DNA of 64,000 nt from Combretum micranthum (GCA_024138025.1 JAMXBD010000065.1:2113024-2177023), one strand, 5' to 3'. Positions 31,657 through 43,808 are shown, counted from the stretch's first letter. Translations and numbers: made by a program. The notes: generated by a model from the sequence alone, not told the origin.

Positions 31657-33576
31657 TGATCTACAGTTAAATATGCAAAGTTAATTTTAATATATATATA
31701 TATATATATATATTTTGAGGCATCAAATAATAACTCCCACTAAATCAATAACCCTCATCATTTAAGTAACTATACTTAATTATTGCATTTTAGTGGGCTA
31801 AGAACCATATTTCACTTAATTCTAAGTCAGCTTTGGCATGACACTTAAACTTAAGTTATTTAGGTAGGGAACTTTTTCCCAATTACATCACATGTAACTC
31901 TTAGATTGTTTATGGGATTCTTGACATCATATGTCCTGGTATGTTTGAATCCCATCTAATGCCTTAGGCCCAAAACCATTTTGATAGCCTAATTAAGTCT
32001 AACCATGTTAAACTCATGAGTAGCACCATTACCCATCCTGCCTTACTAAGATAACCTAATGCACTCTACTTTGGCAGACCCACATTATGGTGATCAAAGT
32101 CTTGACAGGTGTTTTGACATGGATGGCATTAAACTTAAAATTATTGAGGGATTTTAATTATTGTTATTCTATTTTCTATCATCATGTATAATGGATATTC
32201 AAGCATACATGGTAGTAAATTTAGTATCACATACATATACATACATCATCTCATGATATATCAAATTTATAAAATAAAGAAAAGTGTCATAGCATGGCCC
32301 CTTATTCTATATTGATTTTCATAAGCCAATATGAAAATCAATGGTCCAATCCTAAGGTAGAACCATCTTCATGGTATTGAGTTGCAAATTTTTCTTGTAT
32401 CTTCTTCATGATCCTTGTTTCTCCATCACCATGGATTAGGGAGGGTCTTCATGACATTTCCTTGTCTTCATTACAATAATGAATAGATACAAAAATCCTA
32501 CTTCTATGAGTAAAAAAGATATATTACAATAAAATAAACGATACGCAGGTCGTATTTGAAATTACAACCCATAAAAAACCAAAAGAATAAAATCTGCCAA
32601 TCACATGGGTCTTAGGGCCATGCTATGCACTGTACATATAACATAAGCACATATGATAGTCATTCATACAATTTTAAAATACTTAAAAAGACGATCTTTA
32701 TATTAACTATCTTTATTTAGTGCTTATGGAATTAAGCTATGCATCTTATAAGGGTCAAGGGGCAGTCCCCTTCGGGGTCAAGGGCAGCCCAACCTAGACA
32801 AAATTGCAAAATTTGGGTTAGAAGGTCCTTTGAAAAATATAAGTCCTTGTTAATTCGTAAAACAAAAATCCATCAAATCTGGGTTTTAAAATTCATTGAA
32901 AAATCAAATCTTTCAATTTGGATTTCAAAACATTGCAAAATAAAATATTGATTCTTAAAACCCAGATTTATAGTAATACGAAAAACATGACTTTAATTAT
33001 TGAACTACAAAAATTTCATTCGATTTCAAAAAAAAAAATTTAATATAATTCACAATTGTAATTCGTGTCATACACGATTGAAATTTGCTGATCTATTCAA
33101 CGATTGAACAATATACGTTTGACCTTTGAATAACGAATTTTGAAACATGTTTAATCATATTAAACATACTAAACCTGATTGATTCGAAATCTATCAAATG
33201 CTTTTAAACCCATTGAAAAACGCCCAAAAAAAAACACAACACACACATATAGATATATCAACATATATATACATATATTCGATGTTAACCTAATCCAATT
33301 AGATCTGTTTTACCCCTCATGCACAATAACATATTCGATTTTCAAAATTTCGAATTTTATTATATCACATACAGAATCATATTCGTATTGATTCCACCAT
33401 GCATAATAACAAATTGATATTGCAATTAATATAAATAGATACGAAAATCATAAAATCGAATTCTATGAATTTATTCGTTGTAACTTAATCGAATCTAGTT
33501 TCAACCGCATATTAATCACAAAATAACACTACATCATATGTAGATAGAAAAACATATTCCAATTTAATTAAGAACA
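31657..33576 (-). other. Long untranslated leader of copia-2
   Basis: About 1.9 kb between primer site and gag, AT-rich, without a recognised protein. It holds a (TA)n run at 31690-31715. Short frames at 32739-32951 and 33179-33391 have no domain. Confidence 0.6.
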
Positions 33577-33594
33577 CAAGTGGCTCTGATACCA
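33575..33594 (-). other. Primer binding site of copia-2
   Basis: Minus-strand TGGTATCAGAGCCACTTGTG, separated by one base from the 5' LTR end. It matches the 3' end of plant initiator-Met tRNA. Confidence 0.93.
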
Positions 33595-33595
33595 C

Positions 33596-34169
33596 TGTAG
33601 GGTTTCATACGAAATATTAAATCTTATTTGCAGCAGAAAAATTAAAATCCGAAAGCCTGGATCCATGTGTTCTAATTAAATCAGATACAAAAAGATGATT
33701 CGAAATAATACCTTGCAATTCGAATTTGTGGAAACTGATATCAATCCGGGTCTACAAGGCACCACAATTTCGCAGCACCCTCTACTTCGTCCACACAAAC
33801 AAGTGCCTCCAAAAGGAATCACCTTTGTATGCTAGCACAATCTAGAATGCTTCTAGATTATTTGAGAAGAATCTTCTTTTCTTGCGTTTCTCTTTTATGG
33901 TTACAAAATTTCTCTATCATCTAATGTGACAATAAAAGTCTTAACCCTAATGAGATGCTATCATACCTATTTATATTATGTTAGTATTTTGCATCGACAA
34001 TAATGCCCCTAATCTTATTATGGTTGGTAGTGATAGTAAATTATTATTCATAGTAATAATTTATTTATTCTTCCCATTGGATTTTAAAAGTAAATCACTA
34101 ACTGGTGATTGGCCTCAAATACATAAAATAACAATACTTAGTAATTGGCCTATGACACAATCACTAACA
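33596..34169 (-). repeat. 5' LTR of copia-2
   Basis: Same length (574 bp) as the 3' LTR; roughly 38 differences counted by eye. Right target-site copy TAGTT at 34170-34174. Confidence 0.94.
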
Positions 34170-35100
34170 TAGTTACCCACTCTAGAATCATATGATGGAT
34201 TGACTGATCTAGAAGACCGCATCGCCCCATTCCAATCCACCATGACAATACATAATTTTTTAGATGCCATATGATGCAAAACCTTCCTTAGCACCTCCGA
34301 AAGGCATCCCACGTACGGTTTAACAAACTTGAGCTAGACAAGATAGAGTCGCTCGCTCAACTTAGTGACCTTTTCGTATCACACTCCATAGCTAGTAAGC
34401 CACCACAGAAAAAATGCCTCATACCTTTATACGATTTGATAAAGGTGAGGCGAGCCGTTAAGAGACTACTTAGCAAGGTTCAACAAGGCATGCATGAAGG
34501 TCCCAAACCTTAACCAAAGGGTAACCTTATAAGCTAGCAAACAAGGAGTCCTCACAGATAGCTTATTCTTTGACTCTATTTCGAAGTGCCAGCTCACTAC
34601 ACTAGAGCAAGTGAGGAAAAAAGCATAGAAATATATCCGTCAGGAGGATACCCAAAATGCTAGGAGGTAAGCTGAAACACAGACCGAGCTCCAAGCTCCA
34701 TTGGACAAAAAATCCATCTCGAGAAAGAGGTCAACAAAAGGACCACCACGACTTCAATTGGGCTGACGCACATCAAGGTCATAAGGACAATGAGAAGTGG
34801 GAACTCTTCCCGATGTATGATGAGTTAATGCCTTTGAAATTCCCGGTCCACAATGTGTTCCTCGAGATAAGGAACCAAGGCCTTCAATCCCCACCATGTC
34901 CAATGAGGCCGATTTCGAAAAGAAAAGACTCAAAGGAACACTACAAGTATCATCATAACTGTAGGCACGATACAAAAAATTGTTGGTAGATTAAAAGCAC
35001 CATAGATGACACCATACAACATGGCTAGCTCAAGCAATGTATCGACCATGACCTAAAGTCCAAGCTGTCCTCATAGAAGCATAGGATCGATAAATACGAA
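34170..35100 (+). pseudogene. Gypsy gag, C-terminal part, with zinc-knuckle-like motif
   Basis: It resumes after copia-2 with SLESYDGLTDLEDRI (34180-34225). Across frames the Retrotrans_gag core can be seen near 34350-34520 (for example DYLARFNKACMKV). The frame 34657-34989 ends in YKYHHNCRHDTKNCW, the CCHC-like box seen in Tat-lineage gag (H..GHDTE.CW). Stops and shifts are frequent. Confidence 0.78.
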
Positions 35101-35359
35101 AAAACGGCTAATACGCGAGATCGCTCAGATCAGCCCCAGCTCTACCAGCAGTGCCACAGTGAGATTAATACCATCATAGGTATACCCTTGACCTCAATGA
35201 CAACCAAGATATTGCCTAACCCGAGCTCGTCAAGTCAAGATGAGTCTAGAAACTAAGAGGGATAAAGTCAACACCACTATCTCCTTCTCGGATGAAGATT
35301 ATGAAGGGGTCCAAACGCCTCACCAAGATGCCTTAGTGATCTCTGCCACATTTCGAGCT

Positions 35360-35760
35360 GGAAAGTTAAGAAGGTCCTAATCGACACAGGAAGCAGTGCT
35401 GACATTCTTTTTAATCAAGCATATGAGCAAATGAAGCACGAGCTGAAACCCAAGTTATGGCTCTATAATCATGAGCTATATGGCTTCAACAACCGACCCC
35501 TCTAATCTCATGGGATCATAACCCCTACTGCTCGAGTTCGATGAAGGATCGTTCAGCATCATGTACCAGATTGATTTTCTTGTAGTGGACTACTGGTCCT
35601 TCTACAATGCCATATTAGGCAGGGATAGGAATATGTCGAGGAGATCAAGAACAATCCCAACAATTGTACATCAAGGCCTTAAGGGGAGATCGTGTGTACA
35701 TTATAGATACCGAGCCAGACGACGAATCTGAGTGTTGAGATGAGCAGCCAAGCTCATCGA
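35360..35760 (+). pseudogene. Gypsy aspartic protease region
   Basis: Reads IDTGSSADILFNQAYEQMK near 35380-35440, the DTGSSADIL active-site motif of plant gypsy protease. YNAILGR-like sequence (STMPY then AGIG) follows near 35610. Stops interrupt it before and after. Confidence 0.78.
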
Positions 35761-35879
35761 AGAAGTCGTGTTGGATGACAACCCTAAATATACCACAAAA
35801 TTAGGGAAATCGACCCCTTTCTACATAAGGGAGAGCTTGATCACATTCTTGTGGGGAAATAAGGATATCTTCACATGAT

Positions 35880-36800
35880 CTCCTGTGGACATGACATGCA
35901 TAAGCTTAAGCATCATCACGCATCATCTAAACATCAATAGGACCTAGAAGCCAGTTTGCCAGAAGATCATACACTTTGCCTTAGAGAGACAATCTGCCAT
36001 CGAAGAAGAGATCTAGAAATTACTCTAAGTAGGATTCATCACTAAAGAAAAATACCACAGATGGCTAGCTAATGTAGTCTTGATCAAGAAACCCAGCGAA
36101 AAGTAGCACGTTTGCATTGATTACACCGATCAAAACAAAGTGTGTCTAAAAGATTAATTTCCATTGTCTTAATTTGACCAGCTCATGGACAACACCACGA
36201 GTCATGAGCTACTAAGTTTAATGGATACCTTTTTAGGCTACAACCAAATAAAGATGAAGGAAATTGATGAGATCTACACCTCTTTCATCACATAATTCGA
36301 CATATACGGGTATAAAATGATGCCTTTTCGAATTAAAAAATGTTGGCGTCACCTTCCAAAGGCTGGTCACTGAGGTATTCAAACCCAGATAGGTCGAAAC
36401 ATGGAAGTCTATGTTGAACATATGATCATGTAAAGTAAACAAGCAAAGGCTCACCTACATGACCTATAAGAAACGTTTGATTGACTTCAACAATTTAACA
36501 CTCAACCTGCAGAAAAGCACATTCTGTCCTAGCAAGGGATTGAAGTCAACCCCAACAATATCAAAGCAATCTTAATAATGACACCACCTTCATCAGTCAA
36601 CCAAGTGCAACAACTCACGGGTAGGATAACGATACTAAGTAGATTCCTTCCCAAAAGTGCCAACAAGTGCTTAGAGTTTTTTAAAATCCTTAAAAAGCCT
36701 AACCAATTAGAATGGATATAAAAATCACAATAGGCCTTCGATGAGTTAAAGCAATTCTTGACAAAAAGTTCCCTATTAACAACCCTACTCCAAGTCGAGG
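35880..36800 (+). pseudogene. Gypsy reverse transcriptase domain
   Basis: Recognisable blocks are HRWLANVVLIKKPSEK, VCIDYTDQNKVCLKD (36112-36156), LLSLMDTFLGYNQIKM and MEVYVEHMIM. The catalytic YVDD is changed to YVEH (36410-36421), so both aspartates are lost. The RNase H-linked connection follows (GIEVNPNNIKAI, QQLTGRITILSRFLPKSANK). Many stops. Confidence 0.85.
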
Positions 36801-37450
36801 TCTCATACCAGGGAGGAAGGAAAAACAACACTGATTGGTATATTACATCAGCCATGTCCTGCAAGGACTAGAGCAAGGATATACCAAACTGGAAGAGTTT
36901 GCTCTAGCGGTAGTAATATCCGTATGTTGGCTATATCCGTATTTTCAAGCACACCAAGTCATTGTCCTCACCGATGTACTAATAAGGACAGTCCCCAAGA
37001 AGAATGATGAAGCATGCAATCGAGCTTAGTGCCTATGGGGTATAATACTAACCTTGAGAAGCCATAAAAACACAAGCTTTAGCAGATTTTGTGGTTGAAT
37101 ATACTAGGATACCCAAGCTAATGACAACCAAAGACCTAGTAGACCCTCTATGTAGACGGATCATCTACGTAGGAGCAAAGTGGTGCTAGCCTAGTTTTAG
37201 AAGGACCCTATGGAGTGAAGATTAGTTACGCCCTAAAATTTGGCTTCCTCGCGAGCAACAACGGGGCAGAATATGAAGCCTTACTAGTATGGCTTAAACT
37301 TCCTACATGCATTAAGGCAGATCGTTTCTGACTCCCAGCTGATGGTGCAACAGGTTAAAGGTATATATGAAGCAAAAAATGAAGAAATGGCTAGATATCT
37401 AGAAGCAGTTCCATCCCCCACTAAAGAACTACCCTCCTAGGACATTATTA
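36800..37450 (+). pseudogene. Gypsy RNase H domains
   Basis: 36835-37029 carries the RT-type RNase H tail (YYISHVLQGLEQGYTKLEEF). A second, RNase H-like domain follows near 37145-37290 (LYVDGSST, then GASLVLEGPYG and NNGAEYEALL), in which the D...E pattern of an archaeal-type RNase H can be seen. Having both is usual for Tat-like gypsy pol. Not open. Confidence 0.75.
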
Positions 37451-37799
37451 AGATACTCAGAGCTGACAATTAGAAGCCGTTAAGCTTTCTAAGCTCACTT
37501 CCATGATAGTCCCCAACCTAAGAAAGATCGAAGAAAAAATCTTCATGGAATTATTGCCTAAGAAATCCACTACTACAAGATGCTCAAGGTACTAAATCTG
37601 TGACAAACAACTTCGCCCTCAAGCTAAATGACCCCAATACAGTAGTACCTTAAGGATAGCACCCTACCTCTACACAAAATGGAAGCAAAAAAAATGGATG
37701 TATAGAGCAGCCAATGATACTCTGGTCAATTGGGTTATGTACAAAAAGGGTTTCAATTTTCCCTTCCTTTAATGTTTTTACCTAGAAGAAGTGCAGTGT

Positions 37800-38813
37800 A
37801 TCCTAGAAGAGCTCTTTGCTGGAGAATGCAGCAACCATGTTAAGGTGCAATCACTGCACATCTGAATAGTGCGAGATGGCTACTTCTGGCCAACAATGAA
37901 AGCAGACAGAAAGGAGTTCATTGAACGATGTGAGCATTCTCAAAACATTACCCCCATCAACCATGCCTCAAGTGCCGATCTACTTTGCCTCACCAGTTTG
38001 TGGCCATTCGCTATGTGGGTATTGGACATCTTAGGCCCATTTCCTCCTTCTACAGGCTAAAGGAAGTTTATAATAGTTGGCTATGATTACTTTACAACAT
38101 GGGTAGAATCCAAGGCAATGGTAAAACTTACGAACAAAAATGTCTAACACTCATCTACATGAACATCATAGTCATATTTGGAGTCCCGCACTCTATAGTG
38201 ATAGACAATGGAGGGCAATTCAATGCTAAGAGGATCAAAGATTTCTGCGTGGAGTTCTACATCACTTTGCACTACACCTTAATTGCATACCTCATAGCTA
38301 ATGGCTAAGTTGAAGTAGTTAACAAGACCATCATGCAAAGTATAAAGGCTAAGTGGACCATCAAAGTAGCAAATGGCTAATGAGTTGCCTAGTAACTTAT
38401 AGGGATATTGTACCACCCGACGAATCCCGACAGACAAAACCTTTTTTTACCTGGCTTTTGGATCACAAGCCATTCTTCCTATAGAGCTGGAACTACCAAA
38501 CATCCAAATTCAATCCTACAACGAGCTAGTCAACGAGGTTGGTCTTCGAGTAGAGCTTGAAGCCATAGAAGAGGCACAAGATACTGTAGAGTCAGACATA
38601 AAGTCTTTGTCCCAAGAGACATCGTTTGCAGAAAATTAGAGACAATGGGGTCAGAAGAAGCTCAAAGAAAACTTGCTTCGAACTGAGAAGATCATTTTAG
38701 AGTAAAGGAAGTCATGGGCAATGGTGCATACAAGCTTGAGACACTGGAAGGCAACCTCATTCATAGAACATGGAATGCAAACAACTTAAGAAATTTCTTC
38801 GAATAGTTACGGC
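37800..38813 (+). pseudogene. Gypsy integrase and pol C-terminus
   Basis: 37869-38060 holds the zinc-finger end (RDGYFWPTMKADRKEF) and the first catalytic Asp (WVLDILGPFPPSTG). 38099-38308 holds the second Asp (FGVPHSIVIDNGGQFNAK) and the sequence before the Glu (LIANG). VEVVNKTIMQSIK follows in the next frame, so the catalytic Glu lies beside a stop. The tail near 38700-38813 (LETLEG...HRTWNAN-like) matches the usual end of gypsy pol. Confidence 0.83.
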
Positions 38814-38974
38814 ATGCTTATGTATGAAACATGAACATAAGGAGAAAAAGATCATGAATATAATGGAGATTCTATGTTAATATTGCTTCTCCAAGCTCTT
38901 TCTCTTTTGACAACATACTACAAACAAAAGGTATTCGGTAGGGACCATGGGAGTTTAAACAACTCTGCCCCATC

Positions 38975-39210
38975 ATCCTAAAGGAGCTCGAGTAACTCCC
39001 TCTCATAGGTAACTCGCCTTGTGAGCTTGGGTAACTCCCTCTCGTAGGTAACTCCTCTCATGAGTTTGGGTAACTCCCTCTCAAAGGCAAGTCTTGTCAA
39101 GAGCTCAAGTAACTCCCTCTCATAGATAACTCCCCTCATTAATTCAGGTAGCTCCCTCTCAAGGGTAAGTCCCGTCAAGAACTCGAGTAACTCCCTTGAA
39201 AAAGTAGATA
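38975..39210. repeat. 39-bp minisatellite in the gypsy 3' region, six copies
   Basis: GTAACTCCCTCTC recurs at 38992, 39031, 39070, 39109, 39148 and 39187, an exact period of 39. Each unit has a second GTAACTC-like half. On the minus strand one frame stays open through the array and reads as a repeated ERELPKLMRGVTY (13 residues per unit). It lies just after pol. Confidence 0.93.
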
Positions 39211-39299
39211 ACTCTTCCCCCCTCTCCCACATGAAAGATAACTATCCTCAAAACGCCTAAATCGCTAAAAAAAAAACATGGAAAAGGAGAGGTATTAAG

Positions 39300-42280
39300 A
39301 GAATGAGCTCAGAATAAAGAAACAACTTTCATTAGTTCAAAGAAGATCATTTACTATAGTTTTGAGACCTACCCCTTAGCATGACCTTCTGTCTAGGGCT
39401 CAACCATGACATAGGAAGCCATTGGGATTAGAGTCTGTTGATCAAACCCATGAGCTACGACCATAGGAATGACTTCAACTTAGGCTCCCTAATCCCTAAG
39501 AGCAGCAATGACCTAAGCCTTATCTCTCTCATTAGTTTCAACTCCATGCTGTTTGCCTCCCTGTCCACCATCTTCCTCTTCATCAGAAGCATCCACTAGA
39601 GCCTCCCCTAAATGGGTTGCTAGAAAACCAAGGCCTAAGTTTGAATACCTCTCTAGCAGCTCATTTCTTATCAATTTAGCGATATTAGTAATGAGCTTTA
39701 CTTGGGCCCCCTTTTACTCTTTGCTCTTAAAGAGCTCTCTCAAAACCCACTTCTTGGTTGCCTTAAGAATAAGCAGACCACTCTCCAAGTCCTTTACATA
39801 AGCCTACAACAACAATGAGGAAGCAAACAAAGTCAAAACATACGCAATGGCAGGTGATCACGTACTAAGGAATTCAAATGACCTTACCCTTAGCTTCTTT
39901 TGGTCTAAGTTGGATGATCAGATGCTCTCCCTCATATTGCCAATCTCCATAGAAGCAAGCTTAAGCTCAAGCTCCGACTTCTACCTCACCATTCTTAGTT
40001 GGACGTCATTCAATTGACGAGAAAACTAATCCTGCTTGTCTCTCACACCCCTCCACTCGCCTTTGAACTCGACAATCTTTGTCTCTACAAGAGATATCCT
40101 CCTACTTACCTCAAGCATGTTAACTTGACTATGTAAGACTTTGTCTTCTGCCTGCTTTAGCAACCTTTTATGCTCATCCATCAGCATAAGTAGCTTGCTC
40201 TTACATCGCATCTTACTTTGCCTAACCTGAATGAGCTCCTTCTCCAATCTTGCCCTTACTGCCTTAAGCTCCCCTGAACCCTTAACAAAGGAAAACAACT
40301 TTAAATTTCAAGTCATGGAGAATTTGACAAAAAGAGAGAAAGAGGAACACATTAAACCACCTTACGGTTTGCCCTCAACACTTTGAAAGCTTCAGCAATC
40401 GTCACTAAAGCCTAAAAACAAACAACAAAAAAATGTGAATAGCTGAGAAACGAAACACCAATGTGAAGAAACTCCGTAACCTGACCTCATACATCTTCTA
40501 CACTGAAAAATCTATAGTCGAATCCACTGATGACAAACCACCATAAAAATTTTGCAACCTCTTCCTATCTTCTAAGTGGGTCACTGCCTCAAGAGAAGAC
40601 CATTCTATAGATATGTGAGCCTACTTCAAAGCCCTCCCCTTAACAAAGTCAAAAGGCCCACCAGCAACCCTCTTATTAGGCTAACTCCCACAACCTTCGG
40701 CCCTAGCTCAATTAGAAGGAACACTACTACTGCTCCTAGTAGCCTCCACCCCGTAAGATGGCATGTTGCAAGTTCGTGTAGGCACAGGGAAGAGAAGATG
40801 GACTTTGCTCTTCGAGAGATCGAGCACAAGAGAGGGCCCCTCCAAGTGAACATCATGGCTAGTAACTCCAACTTCGTAGCAACGACTCCAACCTTGGTCA
40901 CCGCATCCCTGACCTCAACACATATACTCTTTGGATCTTTCGCATCCAAATCAACGACTGGTACCATAACCTTGACAACCTAAACAGGATGCTTCCCACC
41001 AACTACCTTCTTCTTGGTTGGAACCCTATTCCTCTTCTTTGGTAAAGCAGCAAGAACATCAGCTACATCTAACACTGACACTTAGGCTCTGATAAAATAT
41101 AACAAAAACAAGGAACAATTAGTAATAAAGGAAAAAATATAACTTGCTTAGTTGCTGAAAATCTCGAACCCTCCCCACAATGACATCTCTTTAGAGCTCA
41201 ACTTAACAAGTAAGAATCAAGGGGATGTTGTGGTGGGAGGCCACAATCATACGAAGAATCAAGCCATACCTCCATCAGTGATTGGCTTCCCATTCAAAAA
41301 GTTCTTCACCATGAGCTTAGCATCTAATTGTGTACCACCTCAAGAGCTCATATACCCATTGATAACCTACTTGGCGTTAGCATTGTGAGGCCACAAACTC
41401 AAAGGCAACACACTACAAATTAACTTGCACCAGTTCACCCAAAAGATAAACTGATGTTGGATGTCTGTCTTAGCTCGAACGATCCAAAACTTCTTCTTCC
41501 AGTGACAACCATTAGAGCTCATAAATCCACTAAAGAGCATAAAGGAGCTCTTAAGTTGCTTTGCGAGATACCACTACCCCTCATTGGATGCTTTGAAATA
41601 GTAGTATCTCTAAAGTAGGCCTCATGCCGAGCCTCAAAGGCCACTAACATTCGCTAAGCATTTAGAAGTAATTGTGTAGAAGAAATCTGGTGATGGCTAA
41701 AAACCTCTTCTAGAATGGGGATAATGGCATCTACAAACCAAAACTGAAGGCTTTCTCATATTGGGCAAAGGCTTGCCCTTCTAGCAAATCGATCTGATCC
41801 GAGGAAGAAGAAAGGATACCTTCTAGTTCTTTGGACAGCCTCTCATCTCACTTATCCAATACTCCTTGAGCTCCATGCTAGTAAGTGTGCTATGAACTCC
41901 ATGTGGACCATCACCAACAACTGCCCTGCTATGAAGAGGTACCATAGGGCCTTTCCCTTCGCCATCATCTGCATACTCGTCTTAGGGAATTCGGTGAGTT
42001 CAACTTACCAACCCATGAAAGAGCCACTGCCCGATAAGTTACCTTTATCATTGTGGACAGTCGAATCTTGGCTGCCACCTAAAGTTTCACCGCCGACCAA
42101 AGTACTCACATCACCTCAAGAGCTTGAACTTCTAAAGCTAATGCTCACCTCTCTCTCATCCCTCCTCATCTCATTTACGAACCTCTATATCCTATCGTCG
42201 GAGTCGCGTGAGAAAGATAAAGTGTTGGAGTTACATGAGCTTAACAACGTTGAAATCTCAAGCACGTAAATTATTGAGAA
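39300..42280 (-). pseudogene. Antisense coding remnants in the gypsy 3' region
   Basis: The minus strand has many short coding-like blocks. The best is 40026-40298, a 90-codon frame with a strong coiled-coil pattern (ARLEKELIQVRQSKMRCKSK, LLKQAEDKVLHSQVNMLEV). Others lie at 40626-40967 and about 41900-42260. Tat-lineage gypsy elements commonly carry an additional antisense ORF between pol and the 3' LTR; this matches by position and strand. I do not recognise the protein. All frames are interrupted. Confidence 0.5.
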
Positions 42281-42703
42281 GGTAATAAGGATTCAAAATG
42301 ATGATTCTCTTAACGAAATACAAAAATATTGTAAGGAAATGCCCATGAAGCACATGTATTTATAGAGGAGCAAGGGGAGATGTAAAGGCCTGAATCCTTT
42401 GGGATGTGTGAGCAAGCTTCAAAACCTTAGCATCACAACCAACGATTACAGCTATCAAATCAACGGAATAATTATAACTAAGACCTTTCAAATCCACAAA
42501 GCCCCTTGGGAAACCACATGTCCTTGACTGTAGCAAAGCATACTGAATACGATATCCAGCACAAAATCAAACGGCCCTCACCATAAAATATCTATAACAT
42601 GGGGATACAATTCAAATTAGAAGCATAGCTTGCTTAAAACAAGTAACAGCTACCTTGAGCCAATGACCTCATATGTTATACACTCTTTTCGCTTTCCTAC
42701 AAC

Positions 42704-42717
42704 GAGTGGGGGAAAAA
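42704..42717 (+). other. Polypurine tract of the gypsy element
   Basis: GAGTGGGGGAAAAA lies directly before the 3' LTR start TGTTGATAG, the classical plus-strand primer. Confidence 0.9.
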
Positions 42718-43346
42718 TGTTGATAGAATAAACCTCAACCCACTTAGTCGTTGGGCTTTGAGGCCTAAATACACTAGTTGGTCCTAAAGAGAGCCCATGC
42801 TTGTGGTTCCTGAACTTCCTTAAGTACCAAGAATGCCTAGGATCCTATCTTTACTAATGGTACGAGATCTCCTCAAGGAAGCTCACCTCAGAAAGGCTAG
42901 CCGAGCCCTATAAGCTCGATTAACCAGTGAACTCGACCTCTCGGCCTCATGATCTCTAACCAAGGCAAGTACTCTAGTCACATATAATGACCGAGGGGAT
43001 ATTATTAGTTGGACCCTACTTTAAGATGCCAAGGCTCCTCAGCTTGGGTACCCTTGCTACGTTGGGTACTAGGTTAGCTATCAAGAAGCGACCTATCCTA
43101 GTATGACCCTAAACACTATAAATATCCCCGTTCCCTCTCAGGGAAGGGGATAGAAAAACAAGAACATAGGTGAATAGGAAAAGGAAGAGTAGACTTGTCT
43201 ACCTTTTTACATACAAACTATGCTTACCTACAAACTGACTTAAGCATCAGAGTAGCTGCGCCGAATAACCCCCTCGATGCTCCTCTAACCTTTCTTACGT
43301 GTTTGCAGGTGCCATCTCTACTAGCCCAAAATCAGCTCATGTAACA
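42718..43346 (+). repeat. 3' LTR of the gypsy element
   Basis: Starts TGTTGATAGAAT and ends ATGTAACA. It contains the uninterrupted counterpart of the site where CACTA entered the 5' LTR (near 42958) and a TATA-like CACTATAAATATCCC near 43109. Confidence 0.9.
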
Positions 43347-43498
43347 CAAAAAATATGGTTAACCAGTCCATCAATTTCTATTTAAGATCTTGGTTTTAGT
43401 TTTCGGTTTTTGTTTCACTTGTAACCATAAGAAACCAACTATTAGAGGTTAACTAGTCCAATATCTATATGTATATATATATAATATACATATAATTA

Positions 43499-43808
43499 TA
43501 AAGGGAAAATGTAAAAATACCCTATAAACTTCAAGGATTGCACGGATTGATTCCCCAAACTATAAACAGTTTGCATGTTTAGGACAACTTATCCTTTTTT
43601 TGGTCCTTTCCGTACATATATATACAAATGTGGTACAAAAAAGTATACTTGAAACATTCCAATATTGTACTTTTTTTTACAGAAAAAAATAAAATATCCT
43701 AAACTTATAAATTGAATATAGTTTAGGAGGTTAAAAACTATGCTTTGAAGTTCATGGGATTAATCTGTACTACCCCTAAAGCTTGGGGGTACTTTTACAT
43801 TTATCCAT
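43499..43808. mobile_element. MITE with terminal inverted repeats, about 310 bp
   Basis: The left arm GGGAAAATGTAAAAATACCC then GATTGATTCCCC is the inverted counterpart of the right arm (GGGATTAATCTG then GGGTACTTTTACATTTATCC). The inverted match runs for about 50 bases. TA dinucleotides flank the ends. It is non-coding. The surrounding sequence (43350-43490 and about 44560-44680) contains GGTTAACCA motifs that may belong to another inverted element into which this one inserted. Confidence 0.65.

Larger units (their letters stand above)
26228..34169 (-). mobile_element. Ty1/copia LTR retrotransposon nested in gypsy gag (copia-2)
   Basis: Two 574-bp LTRs (26228-26801 and 33596-34169) are flanked by CAGTT / TAGTT, a 5-bp target duplication with one mismatch. 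A textbook primer site TGGTATCAGAGCCACTTGTG and polypurine tract are present. Minus-strand domains run gag, protease, integrase, RT, RNase H. By-eye LTR identity is roughly 93%, so it inserted well after the host gypsy element. Coding is broken in many places. Confidence 0.95.
22719..43346 (+). mobile_element. Ty3/gypsy LTR retrotransposon, Tat-like, with two nested insertions
   Basis: The 5' LTR (22719-22955 plus 24979-25351) and 3' LTR (42718-43346) align along their length, sharing GGATCCTATCT, GAGATCTCCT, CGACCTCATGATCTC and CCGAAAATCAGCT-like blocks. Identity by eye is only about 75-80%. Between them lie a primer site, gag, protease, RT, RNase H and integrase in gypsy order, then a 3.9-kb 3' region and a polypurine tract. 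Removing the CACTA and copia insertions leaves about 10.7 kb. Every domain has stops or shifts. No matching 5-bp target duplication was found (GCTAT left, CAAAA right), so the outer edge may be eroded. Confidence 0.9.

Noticed and set aside
38978..39232. Repeat protein gene ((E)RELPKL... units)
   Set aside because: The frame is open because the minisatellite unit is a multiple of three; no flanking gene structure supports a stand-alone protein.
40576..40983. 135-codon plus-strand frame in the gypsy 3' region
   Set aside because: Overlaps antisense coding-like sequence and looks like its shadow; no domain.
22714..43351. Target-site duplication for the outer gypsy element
   Set aside because: GCTAT on the left and CAAAA on the right do not match; the element is old and the left LTR edge may be eroded.
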